Assembly: GCA_034509735.1 (NCBI GenBank)
Contig: JACGWO010000007.1
Coordinates: 27,308,046-27,372,045 of the forward strand
Length of the DNA stretch: 64,000 nt
Direction of reading: 5' to 3'
Origin: Sesamum alatum
Lineage: Eukaryota > Streptophyta > Magnoliopsida > Lamiales > Pedaliaceae
Shown: piece by piece, positions 10,982 through 21,700 of the stretch
Layout: every line of letters starts with the position of its first letter
How positions within the stretch are numbered: the first letter of the stretch is position 1
Made by a program: the position numbers and the translations under genes
Notes under the pieces: model-generated
What the model was told of the DNA's origin: nothing
Seen by the model: the letters and a program-made list of their open reading frames with translations, nothing else
The model's database searches: none

Positions 10982-11705
10982 TGTAACGCAAATTTCGTGT
11001 TTCTGAATTTATTGAAACAAGAAAAATATTACAAATGATTTTGAATTTAATCAAATGTCTTGTAGGTGCGAAATCTCTAATTTAAGCCTCTGATTCTTCG
11101 CGATCTTCAATTTCGGCAATTTTGAAGAAGGAACTTGACGCTTTGATCTTCTTCGACGTTGACTTGGATCTTCGATAATATTAATTGAGGGGTCTCTTGA
11201 CTTATTTCCGAATTAAACGCAATAATTTCGGAAGTCTTGACTTGAATTCTTTGTGTTTCTTGGTGGAATTGAAACTTTGATCTTCCGCCAAGGTGGATTT
11301 GTGCTTTGATAACGTTAATCCGCTGGTCCTTTGACTTTCTCTCGAATTAAACATCGGATTTGGATTATTTCCGTGAAGAACGCCTTGAATTTTGCTTGAA
11401 CGCCGTGGATTCTCCTTGACTTGTGCTTTAGAGGATTTTGAAGCTTCTTGAATGCTCTCTTGCTTGTGGTTTCAATTGTTTGTGTTGTGTCTTCAATTGC
11501 GTAGAGAACCCTATTTATAGTTGTAAGGTAGAAGACTCTTCCATATTTACTTGATGAAGTGGCGCGATTTGATTGGCCCTTCATCATTTGCTTCCATATT
11601 TGCAAGATGCGATTTTATTTCCATATTGACTTGCACTTGCTTGATTTGGAAAATTTGATACACTTGCCAAGAATATGAAATTTGACACTTGGCGTCATTT
11701 GATTA
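10982..11705 (-). repeat. 5' LTR of gypsy element (minus strand)
   Basis: Near-identical to 4612-5333, including a TATAAATA-type TATA box (reverse complement at 11512-11519). Similarity stops at tttgatt (11705), while the left copy goes on about 25-30 bp, so the outer tip seems lost or replaced. Confidence 0.85.
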
Positions 11706-12498
11706 AAGTAGAAAGACCTACACCTACTATATAACAGAATAACATCCCACATATTTTATTGAGTTTAAACCCATGACCTTAACCTCAGCTTAACCAACAT
11801 TTTCAGGGTCTTGTATTGCTTTCTATTCGTCCTTCTCTTAAATCTTGACCAGGCATAATTTTTCTTTTAAATATTTGGAAAGTTAGATTTGTTACTCAAT
11901 TTGCTATTCCGCACAATCATGATATGCTTATAATATTAGACTATAAAACATGCATATATATATATATATAGTAATAAAAGCTCAAGTGATAATACAAAAT
12001 TATCACTAGCTAATTATATGAAATAAAGTGAAAATAATTTTTTTGTCACAACAATATCATAATTTATCAGTGACAAGAATTGTATAAAATTAATAAATTG
12101 TCAGTATCTGTACTCAGTAACAATAAGCTTTAATACATTAAATTATCACCGTAGATAATTAGCGTTTTGATGCTAAATACCTATTATTAGTAATAATTTA
12201 ATATCGTCATTACTATTGTTTTTTCTTGTGGTATTATCGTTGTAATTCATCATTTCCTTCAGTCAACCTAGTACCTGCATTTCATCTATCCAAAGAAAAA
12301 AAAAAAAAACTATGAGTGAAATATTTATCTTGAAATGTAAAATGCACATAACATTTTAATTAACAATTAGTTTTATTTCCATTAGGTAACTAATCAAAAG
12401 AGAAGAGAAAAATTGGAAGAATGATCACAGACACGGCGGCATTAGGAATGCTTATTCTTATTGCTATTTTACATTATAAATTACAAAAATTACGTCCT
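11706..12498. other. AT-rich intergenic DNA
   Basis: No coding similarity. It contains a short TA run near 11950-11972 and an A run near 12300. Nothing else was recognised. Confidence 0.5.
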
Positions 12499-12829
12499 TC
12501 TCTGTACTAATATATAAAAAAATCAATTAAAAAACTTATGCCCTTAACTATACTAATATAAGAAAAAAAAAAAGTCACTTCTTAGCCATACAACAAATTT
12601 TAAACTATTAATCATACTCTTAAATATTTATACCAATATAATTATTTATTTATTTTAAATATTTATTCCACATCATCTTTTAACCGTCAATATCATTTTA
12701 TCCCACACTTTGATCACCATGTTCATCACTTGCTCTCATTTTAATTATATATTATTTTTTATTTTCAAAATCTATATTATATCTATCTAATTATATACAC
12801 ACAAGTATTATATACTACCATGACTAGTT
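12499..12829 (+). mobile_element. Helitron-like repeat, third copy
   Basis: It shares the body of the repeat at 1322-1510 (atgccctta, cacatcatcttttaaccg) and ends acacaagtattatatac then CTAG before a T at 12830. It aligns with the other two ends. The possible 5' end TCTCTGTACTAATATA at 12499 resembles the start of the 825 copy but is preceded by T rather than A. Confidence 0.4.
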
Positions 12830-13321
12830 TATATAAATATATATAGGCTTCGGCAAACTTCGAAGCAAACCGATGACTAGCTGAGACTTTCTCAAGAAAA
12901 TGGCCAATGAAAGTCGTTCAAACTCCGCATTTACATTATTATTATCATTAGCAAATCTTGCAGTTTAAGTTAATGGGGATATTACCAATAATGTCTGCAC
13001 CTAATAGTTAAGCCTGAGAATGAGTTCAAGGATGGATTTGAGTCTGTCAAATGTGTATGTATTTATTTCACTTAATGTGAATTTATTGGTCAAATGACTC
13101 AAATTGACAAATGACTCAAATTGAAGTATTGTTCAATTTATTGATATTGATACAATTGATAGTTTAAAATTAGTGGGGATAGTAAGGATACATCGAGCTA
13201 TACTATATATTTTAACCATCTTGATGTATAGACTAAATTAAAAAAGAAATGACAAGTGGTTTATTTTTGACTTAATTTCTGAAACCCCCCCCCCCCCCCC
13301 CCGCGAATTCTCCTCACTGTA
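12830..13321. other. Intergenic DNA with poly-C run
   Basis: No coding signal. A run of nearly 20 C residues occurs at about 13284-13302, just upstream of a MITE. Confidence 0.5.
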
Positions 13322-13330
13322 TTGTATTTA

Positions 13331-13581
13331 GGGTAAATTACATTGACACCCCCTGAGGTTAGGCTTAATTACACAGACACTCCTTATCTTTTGTAAAATT
13401 ACAGCTACACTTCGTGGGTGTTAGTGTAATGTTTTCAGGGGTATTACTGTAAGCTTTGGCTTTAAATAGGGGGTGTAGTTATAATACAATTACAATGTTA
13501 GGGGTGTAGTTGTAATTTTAACAAAAGCAGGGGGTGTTTGTGTATTTTAGTCTAAGCTCAAGGGGTCACTATAATTTACCC
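13331..13581. mobile_element. Mutator-like MITE, perfect 9-bp target duplication
   Basis: Ends are GGGTAAATTACATTGACA and TCACTATAATTTACCC. The 9-bp repeat ttgtattta flanks the element exactly (13322-13330 and 13582-13590). Interior segments are inverted relative to each other (taattacacagacac against gtgtttgtgtatttta). It is 251 bp, noncoding, and of the same superfamily as the copy at 1918. Confidence 0.85.
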
Positions 13582-13590
13582 TTGTATTTA

Positions 13591-14093
13591 TTATCTCCCC
13601 GAATTTTTAAAATGCTCTTTCTAATATATTGCATCTAATTCATGATAACTATCATATATTATTTATTTAATTTTGAAAGAAAATAACAATACGGCATACA
13701 TAATTAAAAATTATATTTATTGTATTTGATTAATGTTATGCAATTATTAAATATTAAACAAATTTTTATTTTAATTTACACACATCCAATATGCCATGCG
13801 TACTAATACTATTCTTAAGTGTGAGGAAGTTATAGTAACTACTTTTGGTTGATAATTCATATATCAACTAAATTACCTCATACATACTTATTCTTACACA
13901 AAAATGAAAATATTTGAATTTTTCTATCAATAATATTTTATTTTTGCACATTTAAAATTCATAATATATATATATATACTTAAGAAATTATCGCTTCTTA
14001 TCCGTTCTCTATTTTATTCTTATTCACTTTTATATAATTAAATAAATAAACATAATAAAAATTTAATTATGTACTCGAATGTGCTCAAATACC

Positions 14094-14129
<36 letters not shown>

Positions 14130-14338
14130 GTTCCGATTGGAGCTCGATAATATTATTTTCTACTTCGCCCACAATTTATATTAATAAAGTTCACATCCCA
14201 TGCAAAGGACAAAAATATGGTAGGGAATTATGTCTTTCTATTGGAAGTTCATATGTAAAATATGGATATAAAAATGTTGTAGGGAATTATGTGTTTCTAT
14301 TGCATGAATGCATTTATTTGGATGTTCATATGTAAAAA
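13591..14338. other. AT-rich intergenic DNA with TA microsatellite
   Basis: A TA dinucleotide run at about 14098-14126 lies inside a fortuitous frame. A sequence with gtagggaattatg occurs twice (14219, 14279). No gene recognised. Confidence 0.5.
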
Positions 14339-14588
14339 GTTAAATTGCATTGGAGGTTGGGTTTAATTACACAAACATTCTTTTTTTTTTTTTTGTATAA
14401 TTACAGCTACGTTCCGTGAAAGATGTTAATGTAATATTTTTCAGGGGGTATTAGTGTAAGTTTTGCCTTTGAATAGGAGTGTAGTTGTAATACAATTATA
14501 ACCTCAAGGGGTGTAGCTATAATTTTACAAAAATCAGGAGATGTTTGTGTATTTTGGCCTAACCTTAAGGGTTAAATACATTTTACCC
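14339..14588. mobile_element. Mutator-like MITE, decayed copy
   Basis: Same layout and length as 13331-13581: ggtttaattacacaaacatt, aatgtaatatttttcaggggg, and the end ttaaatacattttaccc. The left terminus is degraded and I could not define the target duplication. Confidence 0.65.
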
Positions 14589-15310
14589 ATTTTAACTATA
14601 TCAAATGTATTATTTTCGCCTTAAATTAATAAGTGTAACATTTACACCATTTGAATATTTTTTTTTTGGACAAAATTACCATTACATAATATACATATAT
14701 GATATTGTACAAAGATTGTTTATATTTTGCACCTTATATTAAAATTCAAATCCTTCTTAATTAGAACAAACATATTTGAAGTATAGTAACTTATGTAATT
14801 ACATTTTAAAGACTAAAGGTCAAATAATAAGTGAGGATAATAAATACACAAAAACATTTGACATAAAAGTTCGTCTTAATATTTTATTCTAAAATTAAAT
14901 TATTAACTTTCAATTTAAGTAGACTTTTTAAGTTAAAAGATGAATAACATCTCTATATTTTAGATATATATTTCTAAAAAAAATAAACAAAAACATATTT
15001 ATCCATTTTTCCTAAAAGTGGCCAAGATTTTGTTTAGAGTGTATATATATATATGTGTGTGTCTTTGTCAATCTTTAGTTTAAAAAAATATATATCTAAG
15101 TTAATGCGGTTATAATTATTTGTTTTTAAAGATGAACTCCTTATCTTTGTTAATTATTAACTTCTTTTTAAGATCAGGTTAACAAAATAGTTTTAATTAT
15201 CTTTATAATTTGTTGGGAATTCTGGTCCATTATCCATCGAATAATTTTATATTTCGTCGGACCTTGATATTCATGTCCATAAAAAATTGGAAATTTTGCC
15301 ATTTTAATTC
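14589..15310. other. AT-rich intergenic DNA
   Basis: No coding similarity. A short TA/TG repeat occurs near 15040-15062. Nothing else supported. Confidence 0.5.
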
Positions 15311-15315
15311 ATATA

Positions 15316-15709
15316 TGAAAGCTAGGAAAGTTGAAGGTAGCCATGGGTATGCACAAGCAAAGGCTTCAGCAGCTGGGAGAAGAACTTAATTTTGGATTGG
15401 AAATTGTGGACTGTAAAGTAAAGCGTGTCTCTGCACATTGAGCTGAAAGGCCTATTTAAAGGGGACTAATGGCACCTTAATTGTCATTAACCAACCCTAA
15501 CAACAAAACTAACACAAACTAACCTAACAGCTCGTAATCAACTAACTAACTAAAACTGAAAAATGCACTTCTAACTAATAGAAGTGCTGGCACGTTTTAT
15601 CATGGTGGCACCACTTCTAAAAGCAAATGACGCTTAAACCATATACAAAAGACTGGAAAATAACAGCACGGTTTTCTCTCATAGTGAAATACGACTTCCC
15701 TAGCTAACA
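15316..15709 (-). repeat. 3' LTR of copia B
   Basis: Starts tgaaagctaggaaagttg and ends gacttccctagctaaca. It differs from the right LTR by scattered substitutions such as gggtatgcacaagc against ggttatgcacaaga. Confidence 0.95.
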
Positions 15710-15720
15710 CTCCCCCTCAA
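15710..15720 (-). promoter_or_regulatory. Polypurine tract of copia B
   Basis: The minus strand reads TTGAGGGGGAG immediately before the 3' LTR, the primer for plus-strand cDNA synthesis. Confidence 0.85.
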
Positions 15721-16499
15721 GTTAGGCTGGGTTGGAAGTCCACCAAGCCTAACTTGGAGATGTTATGCAAGAAGGCGGGACCCCGAAGAGTCTTGGTGAA
15801 GACATCAACAAGCTGTTGTTTGGAGGTCACATGCTGAGGGTTCAGGAACCCTGCTTTGTACTGATCTCTGACAATGTGGCAATCAATTTCCAGGTGCTTA
15901 GTGCGCTCGTGGAAGACTGGATTTGCTACAATATGGATGGCTGCCTGGTTGTCACATAGGAAGGGGATTGGCTTCTGGACAGGAACACGAAGGTCCTGCA
16001 GCAGGTTATGGATCCAAATTAATTCGCAAGTGGTAGCTCCCATGCTTCTGTATTCAGCTTCTGTTGTCGAACGTGAAACCGTATTTTGCTTCTTCGTGCA
16101 CCAAGAGATCAAGGACTGGCCCAAAAAGATGCAGAAACCTGTCAACGGACGCCTAGTGTCAACACATGACGCCCAATCTGCGTCACAGTATGCGGTGAGA
16201 TTAGAGTCCGAGTCTGAAGGGAAGAACAGCCCTTTATGTATAGTTCCTTTAAGGTAGCGCAAGAGGTGGAGAGCAGCATCCCAGTGCTGCTTGCAAGGGG
16301 CCTGCATGAACTGACTTAGATGTTGGGCTACATGTGCAACATCAGGCCTGGTGAAGCCCAAGTAGAGCACTCTTCCAATCAGCCGTCTATAGGACTCAGG
16401 ATTAGGCATAACTTCTCCTGCTTCTATTGTGAATTTAATCCATGCAGGGAGTGGTGTAGTGGTTGCCCGTGCATTTGTGATCCCTGCCTCCTGGATCAA
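15717..16499 (-). CDS. Copia B RNase H and end of RT
   Basis: The 260-codon frame begins in the RT C-terminus (ITNARATTTPLPAWIKF, YRRLIGRVLYLGFTRPDVAH, LLRYLKGTIHKGL). The RNase H domain follows: AYCDADWASCVDTRRPLTGF (catalytic Asp), SRSTTEAEYRSMG (catalytic Glu), PIPFLCDNQAAIHIVANPVF (catalytic Asp) and HIVRDQYKAG. It ends at the natural stop just before the polypurine tract. RNase H removes the RNA template during cDNA synthesis. The catalytic residues look intact, but the piece is separated from RT by a frame change. Confidence 0.9.
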   Translation of the reverse strand: MIQEAGITNARATTTPLPAWIKFTIEAGEVMPNPESYRRLIGRVLYLGFTRPDVAHVAQHLSQFMQAPCKQHWDAALHLLRYLKGTIHKGLFFPSDSDSNLTAYCDADWASCVDTRRPLTGFCIFLGQSLISWCTKKQNTVSRSTTEAEYRSMGATTCELIWIHNLLQDLRVPVQKPIPFLCDNQAAIHIVANPVFHERTKHLEIDCHIVRDQYKAGFLNPQHVTSKQQLVDVFTKTLRGPAFLHNISKLGLVDFQPSLT

Positions 16500-17167
16500 G
16501 TCAGTAATGTACTTGCTCTGAGTGACAGCAATTCCTTCACAAGATCTAGCAATCTCTAAGCCAAGATAGTACTTGGCGACCCCCAGATCTTTGATGGTAA
16601 ATAGGTTGTCAAGATAGCTCTTAATCTCCTGAATGTTAGTTTCTGAGGTCCCTGCAAGTAAGATGTCATCAACATAAACTAGTAAAAACAGTCAAGCTGG
16701 ATGAGGAAGGTTTTGTAAACAAATAGTGATCATGTTTGGATTGTTGGAACCCAAAAGATTCAATCTTGTTTCTGAATTCAGCATTTCATTGTCTCCCTGC
16801 TTGCTTTAATCCATAGAGGGACTTCTTCAGGCGTCACACATGCCCCTTTGGTACGTGATAGCCTTCAGGAGGTGTCATGTAGATTTCTTCTTCCAGTGAC
16901 CCATGCAGGAAGGCATTGTTGACATCAATATGATGCAACATCCACTTCTGTGAGGCTGCTAGTGCAAGTATCATCCTCATTGTGACAGCCTTTGCAACAG
17001 GGGAGAAGCTATCCATGTAATCCACCCCTTCTATCTGGTTGTACCCTTTGGCAACCAATCTAGCTTTGTGTTTATCAATGGTCCCATCTGACTTGATTTT
17101 TAACTTGTATATCCATCTACATCCAATAGCCTTCTTATCAGGAGGGAGATGAGTGATGTCCCAAGTA
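16500..17167 (-). pseudogene. Copia B reverse transcriptase core, broken
   Basis: At 17058-16834 the frame reads [40 protein letters not shown] and [12 protein letters not shown]. After a TGA, RLKKSLYGLKQAGRQ follows. The catalytic VYVDDILLAG is preserved at about 16665-16690 in a different frame, then LDNLFTIKDLGVAKYYLGLE leads into the RNase H frame. Both catalytic Asp motifs are therefore present, but one nonsense codon and at least one frameshift (near 16700) interrupt translation. Confidence 0.85.
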
Positions 17168-17922
17168 TCATTTCTGTGTAGGGCATCTAATTCTGCTTTT
17201 CCAATCTAGGTGCTGGCTAGCTTGTTTATAACTCCGAGGTACCTGCAAGTTACTCAAAGAGGCCAGAAAACAACAATGCAGAGAGCTAATTGTAGCATGG
17301 TTAGTATCATCATAGGTACATTGAAAATCTTCCATCCAATCAGGTCTAGTACTAACTCTAGTGGACCTTCTAGGGGCCTCTGTGAGCTGTGGTTGGACAC
17401 TAGGTTCAGGGTCCAGATCTTGGTCTAGTGTGCTTGGAGTATCACTAGCTTGTGTAACAACACTATCAAACATAGGGGATTCCAATTCAGCTATCCAAAT
17501 AGGGTTTGGACCAGTCAATGGGTCTAGTTGTTTGCCAGCAAAGGGGAATACCCCCTCATGAAAGATAACATCTCGAGAGATGAGAAGAGACCTGGAGTTG
17601 AGATCATAAATCCTATAGCCCTTTTGACCTGCAGCATAGCCTAGAAGGACACCTTTGATGGCTCTATGGTCAAATTTCTGTTTGTGGGGTTGAACATTAG
17701 TAGCAAACATAGTATACCAAATATTCTCATGTGTGTGTAGTCGAGTTCCTTTCCATGAATAATCTGGAAGGGTGTCTGCCAGTTCAAAACTTTGGTTGGC
17801 AACCTGTTTACTATATAGGTGGCTGTAAGGAGGGTTTCTGACCAAAATAGGTTGGGCATGTTGTCTTGTATCATAATAGCCCTAGCTATTTGAAGTAGGT
17901 GCCTGTGCTTTCTTTCTACCAC
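17168..17922 (-). pseudogene. Copia B integrase C-terminal part and linker
   Basis: The upper frame (17922-17641) has the integrase catalytic-Glu context MVERKHRHLLQIARAIMIQ and LLTATYIVNRLPTKVLNWQT. After a frameshift near 17720 the lower frame (17845-17168) continues FDHRAIKGVLLGYAAGQKGY, SRDVIFHEGVFPF and RRSTRVSTRPDWMEDFQ, the usual linker leading to RT. A further frame break near 17168-17210 separates it from RT. Confidence 0.85.
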
Positions 17923-17955
17923 CCCATTTTGTTGGGGTGTGTAGGTGCATATTTT

Positions 17956-19473
17956 CTAATGGATTATTCCCTCATCAGCCATAAAGTTTTGACATTCTTT
18001 ACTCATGAACTCAGTACCATTATCACTCCTTAAAGTCGTAATCTTTCTGTTGAACTGAGTCTGCACCATTTTATGGAATCCTCTTAGAATAGATATAGTT
18101 TGTGATTTATACTTCATCAAGTATGTCCAAGTACATCTACTGTGATCGTCAACAAGTGTTAGGATATATGTGCAATTTGACAATGATGGCTGATTATAAA
18201 GTCCCCATATATCAACATGCACAAGTTCAAAAACATCAGTGGATTGTGTGTGACTCAGTGGGAAAGGAAGCCTTTGTTGTTTGGCTAGAGGGCATGCTTC
18301 ATACAGTGTCATAGGAATCTTGATTTTATTCATGAAGTTCAAGTGATTGAGTACATCACCAGAGGTATGTCCTAATCTTTGGTGCCAAATGTTTACATCA
18401 ACAGTACCTACTGCTAATCCTCTTTCCTTTATTTTCTTTAGTGTGCTGTTAACAACATTAGTCTTAAAAGAACTCTCATCTAGAATGTACAATTTTCCTA
18501 TAAGTCTTCCCACTGCCACAATCTTACCAATCTTGTGGTCCTGCAAAACACAACAAGTAGGGTAAAATTTAAACCTAACATCTGTATGATCACATAATTT
18601 CCTGACAGATAGTAAATTAAACTTCAAGGCAGGCACATGTAATACATTAGTCAATTTTAAAGAATTAGGAAACCAGACTTCTCCTACAGTTTTCACCAAC
18701 TGTTTTGATCCATCAGCCAAGTGTATATGCATATCAGAATTATGATTCTTAGTACTATGGAAAAGAGCAATATCTTTGCACATGTGGGAAGTAGCCCCAC
18801 TATCAATAATCCAGAAATTTGAATGGTCAAGGATAGAATTCAGGACAGATTTACCAGCAAAGTCTTCTATGTCCTCTGACCTTCCATCCTCTGTGCCTTC
18901 AGACTGGATCCCCTGGATGGCCCTTCTCATTTCATTCCTGATGAAGTCTATGATAGCCTGCTGGTCCATTACATTTTGCACAGACTCTTGGTCAGTTGTT
19001 TGGCTAGCAGTTGTACTGAAGGCTTTACCAATGCTAGGTGTTGTGCAGGTACTTGCTCCTTTCTTTCTTTGTTCAATGAGTACTTTGTACCATTCAAGAT
19101 ATCCTTTGATTTCGAAACAGTTCTCCCGTAGCTGACCTGTTTTTCCACAGTGAGTACAAAGTTGGCCCTTCTTTTCCTGAGTAGTTATTTTCTTCCATTG
19201 GTTCTTAGGGGCCTTGTAATCCTTTGTCTGCATAGCTGCATTCTGTAGAGGACTGGAGTAGGTAGTTCCAACCCCCTTTTGTCTTTCATCTCTAAGAACC
19301 ATTGCATAAGCCTTAGTTACGCTGGGCAGTGGTTCCAACATCAAGATTTGCCCTCTATCATTTTCAAATACTTCACTAAGTCCCATCAAAAACTGCATAA
19401 GATGGTCCTCTCTCGTAGTAGTGCAAATTCTTTCACAGCACCACAGCTGCATGTAGGGGCAGTGGCCATACAC
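17956..19473 (-). pseudogene. Copia B gag C-terminus, CCHC, protease, integrase
   Basis: The 505-codon frame has the gag end, then a CCHC-type knuckle at residues about 107-120 (CTHCGKTGQLRENC). There His is replaced by Gln (GKTGQ rather than GKTGH). The protease core WIIDSGATSHMC is near residue 225. The pre-integrase segment is WHQRLGHTSGDVLNHLNF. Integrase residues FELVHVDIWG and TTLRSDNGTEFMSKEC carry the first two catalytic Asp. It ends at a TAG after DEGIIH, where the family has Gln followed by TYTPQQNGVVER, so one nonsense codon splits integrase. Confidence 0.88.
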
Positions 19474-19479
19474 CCAAGC

Positions 19480-19953
19480 TCATCCCAAAAGCTTCTTCAA
19501 GTGGGCAAAATACGCTGAAACTATGAGGTTTCCTTGCGTGGCTGAGGAAATCTCTCTCTGTAGTTGGTAGATTAAGGGGCCATTGCTTACCCCATACCTA
19601 CCCTCTATTTCTTCCCAAAGTTCTCTGGTTGTGTCTATGACAAAAACGATTCCACAATTTCCTTCGAAATTGTGTTCAAGATCCAAGAAATTACTAAGGA
19701 ATCTGCCCTTACCCCAAGCCTCATATTCATCAGAGTCTCCGTCTGGTTTGGCAGTCTTTCCAGTGATGTATCCAAGCTTCATCTTGGCCCTCAACGCAAT
19801 TTTGATGGATCTACTCCATCACAGGAAGTTTGGACCTATCAGGACATTGCTGATCAAGACCATCCCAGGGTTTTCTGTCATCTGCATCCTAAGGGAGTGA
19901 AGATCCTCACTCGCTTTCTTTCCCTTTCCTTCTTGCTTGGTAGGGTTTTCCAT
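19480..19953 (-). pseudogene. Copia B gag N-terminus
   Basis: The likely start ATG at 19953-19951 gives MENPTKQEGKGKKASEDLHS. It is followed by a TGA within the phrase PNFL-stop-WSRSIKIAL, where plant copia gag normally has a residue before WSRS. The rest reads AKMKLGYITGKTAKPDGDSD, EGRYGVSNGPLIYQLQREIS and VSAYFAHLKKLL, the UBN2-type gag domain. A frameshift near 19478 follows. Confidence 0.82.
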
Positions 19954-20051
19954 GGAGTTTAATTTTCAGAGTGGTGGGCAAGATTTGCTTCGGTTATATG
20001 AGCTGATTTGTTGATTTGTTCAAGGAGCATACCAGAGACCATCATAAGATG

Positions 20052-20064
20052 GCTCTGATACCAT
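20052..20064 (-). promoter_or_regulatory. Primer-binding site, initiator Met tRNA type
   Basis: The minus strand reads TGGTATCAGAGCC directly next to the 5' LTR, the classic plant copia primer-binding site. Confidence 0.95.
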
Positions 20065-20457
20065 GAAAGCTAGGAAAGTTGAAGGTAGCCATGGTTATGC
20101 ACAAGAAAAGGCTTCAGGAGTTGGGAGAAGAACTTAATTTTGGATTGGAAATTGTGCACTGTAAAATAAAGCGTGTATCTGCACATTAAGCTAAAAGGCC
20201 TATTTAAAGAAGACTAATGGCACCTTAACCGCCATTAACCAATCCTAACAACAAAACTAACACAAACTAACCTAACAGCTCGTAGTCAACTGACTAACTA
20301 AAATTGAAAAACGCACTTTTAACTAATAGAAGTGCTGGCACGCTTTATCATGGTGGCAGCACTTCTAAAAGCAAATGACGCTTAAACCATATACAAAAGA
20401 CTGGAAAATAATAGCACCTTTTTCTCTCATAGTGAAATGCGACTTCCCTAGCTAACA
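20065..20457 (-). repeat. 5' LTR of copia B
   Basis: Pairs with 15316-15709. In element orientation it begins TGTTAGCTAGGGAAGTCG and ends CTTTCA. A TTTAAATAGG TATA-like box lies mid-LTR. Confidence 0.95.
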
Positions 20458-20462
20458 ATATA

Positions 20463-21003
20463 TGCTTTTTTCATATTGATGATTGAAATTGATACTCACT
20501 AAATTTATAAAACTAATATTGTCACCACCCTTAATATATAGGACTAAGATTCATAAATTAGGATATTAGTTATGTGGTTAGTAAACTTTCAAATTTTAAG
20601 CACTATAAATTAAGATGTGCTGCCAATTTAGTCCTTTAAGTTCCATAAGTACTAGCAATTTAAATCATCAACTACAATTAAAAAAAAAAACATATACATT
20701 GTGTTTGATTTTATTTCTGAAATTTTTTTGTTTTATTTTGTGGAGATGGAGAGAGAAAAATGAAGATAAATAAGTGTGTGTTAAAGATATGGTGTATGTT
20801 TGGATTTGTTTTTGGAGTTAATTTTAAATAATGTAAAAAATATATTATATATATTGTGTTGTATATTCGGAGACAAAAAATTACTGTTCATTGTCAAATT
20901 ATGTCTCTTTTATATATTTTTATATAAATTTTATATATGTATATAATAATATTTGTTTATTTGTAGGTGGATGTATGTATATATGGGAGAACGGGCCAAA
21001 CAC
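20463..21003. other. AT-rich intergenic DNA
   Basis: No coding similarity or RNA gene. The stretch ends at the 3-bp duplication cac (21001-21003) of the CACTA element. Confidence 0.5.
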
Positions 21004-21284
21004 CACTAGAAAAAAAAATTAATATTAGCTACATTTTTAATAATCATTGCTAAAAACCGTGGTAAATAACTATTATTAACTATGGTTAAATAAAAATTAA
21101 TTCAAAAACTAGCTTTTCCACCATGAAAAACTTATTTACCACGGCTTTTAGCTATGGCAAATGTTTTAGCCACCCTCACAAAAACCACGGCCGACAATCG
21201 TTGCGTGGACGTAGTCAATGACTATTCGCTACGGTTATTAACCATGGCAATTAGCCATGGTTAAATGTCATATTTTTTGTACTG
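21004..21284. mobile_element. Miniature CACTA element with 3-bp target duplication
   Basis: The left end is CACTAGAAAAAAAA; the right end TATTTTTTGTACTG reads CAGTACAAAAAATA on the other strand. Both ends are followed inwards by subterminal repeats of the ccgtggtaaat / ttaccacgg / ccatggttaa type, in both orientations, as in Spm/CACTA elements. The trinucleotide cac flanks it on both sides (21001-21003 and 21285-21287). It is 281 bp and noncoding, mobilisable only in trans. Confidence 0.82.
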
Positions 21285-21316
21285 CACCCAGTAAAAGTAT
21301 TTTGAGTAATGTTATG

Positions 21317-21361
21317 TTTGGTTTCGTTTTTTGGCCATCTTGGCCCAAAAACGAAACCAAA
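21317..21361. repeat. Near-perfect 45-bp hairpin
   Basis: The left arm tttggtttcgttttttggcc pairs with the right arm ggcccaaaaacgaaaccaaa around a five-base loop (atctt), with one mismatch near the loop. It may be the core of a small foldback repeat. Function unknown. Confidence 0.7.
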
Positions 21362-21691
21362 CACAAAGATAATTTTTTCTTCAAAAAAAAAAAAAAGTCT
21401 GTATTCGAATTCCTGCCAACTTGAGGATCTTGGGCGAGTCATCTTTCGAAATTGCAAAAAATTAAAAAAAATTGCCACCTCAATTTTGGATATTTGGAAA
21501 TGGTAGAACTAAACAATGCAATTTTGCCATACATATATGTCTATAAGCTTATTAAGCTCTTGAGAATATATTTAATGGACAACATTTTAATTTCATTTTT
21601 TTTTCCGGTCAAACCTAGAGTTTATCAAGAAAATAAGGTTAGCTGTAAATTTTTTGCTTACCATCATTTGTTGAACATATTGCAGAGACAC
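21362..21691. other. AT-rich intergenic DNA
   Basis: An A run at about 21384-21396. No gene recognised. Confidence 0.45.
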
Positions 21692-21700
21692 TAAATAAAA

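Larger units (their letters stand above)
4612..11705 (-). mobile_element. Ty3/gypsy LTR retrotransposon, defective
   Basis: Two LTR copies (4612-5357 and 10982-11705) bracket a minus-strand internal region in the order gag, protease, linker with G-patch-like segment, RT, RNase H, integrase zinc finger. This is Ty3/gypsy order. The integrase catalytic core and C-terminus are absent: the frame passes from the zinc finger directly into the LTR. Further damage is a deletion inside RT, one stop and several frameshifts. I found no matching target duplication; the outer tip of the right-hand LTR (the 5' LTR of the element) looks about 30 bp shorter than the other. It is a nonautonomous remnant. Confidence 0.9.
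15316..20457 (-). mobile_element. Ty1/copia LTR retrotransposon B, complete but mutated
   Basis: LTRs at 15316-15709 and 20065-20457 start TG and end CA. The 5-bp duplication atata lies at both flanks (15311-15315 and 20458-20462). A methionine-initiator primer-binding site adjoins the right LTR and a polypurine tract adjoins the left LTR. Internal order on the minus strand is gag, CCHC, protease, integrase, RT, RNase H, which is copia order. Visible breaks are nonsense codons in gag, integrase and RT and several frameshifts. Domain content is complete, so this is an aged full-length insertion. Confidence 0.95.

Noticed and set aside
14069..14335. Plus-strand frame of 88 codons with a Tyr/Ile repeat
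   Set aside because: Generated by a TA microsatellite; no family resemblance.
20052..20064. Possible tRNA gene fragments at the TGGTATCAGAGCC sites
   Set aside because: They are primer-binding sites next to LTRs; no cloverleaf or pairing arms surround them.
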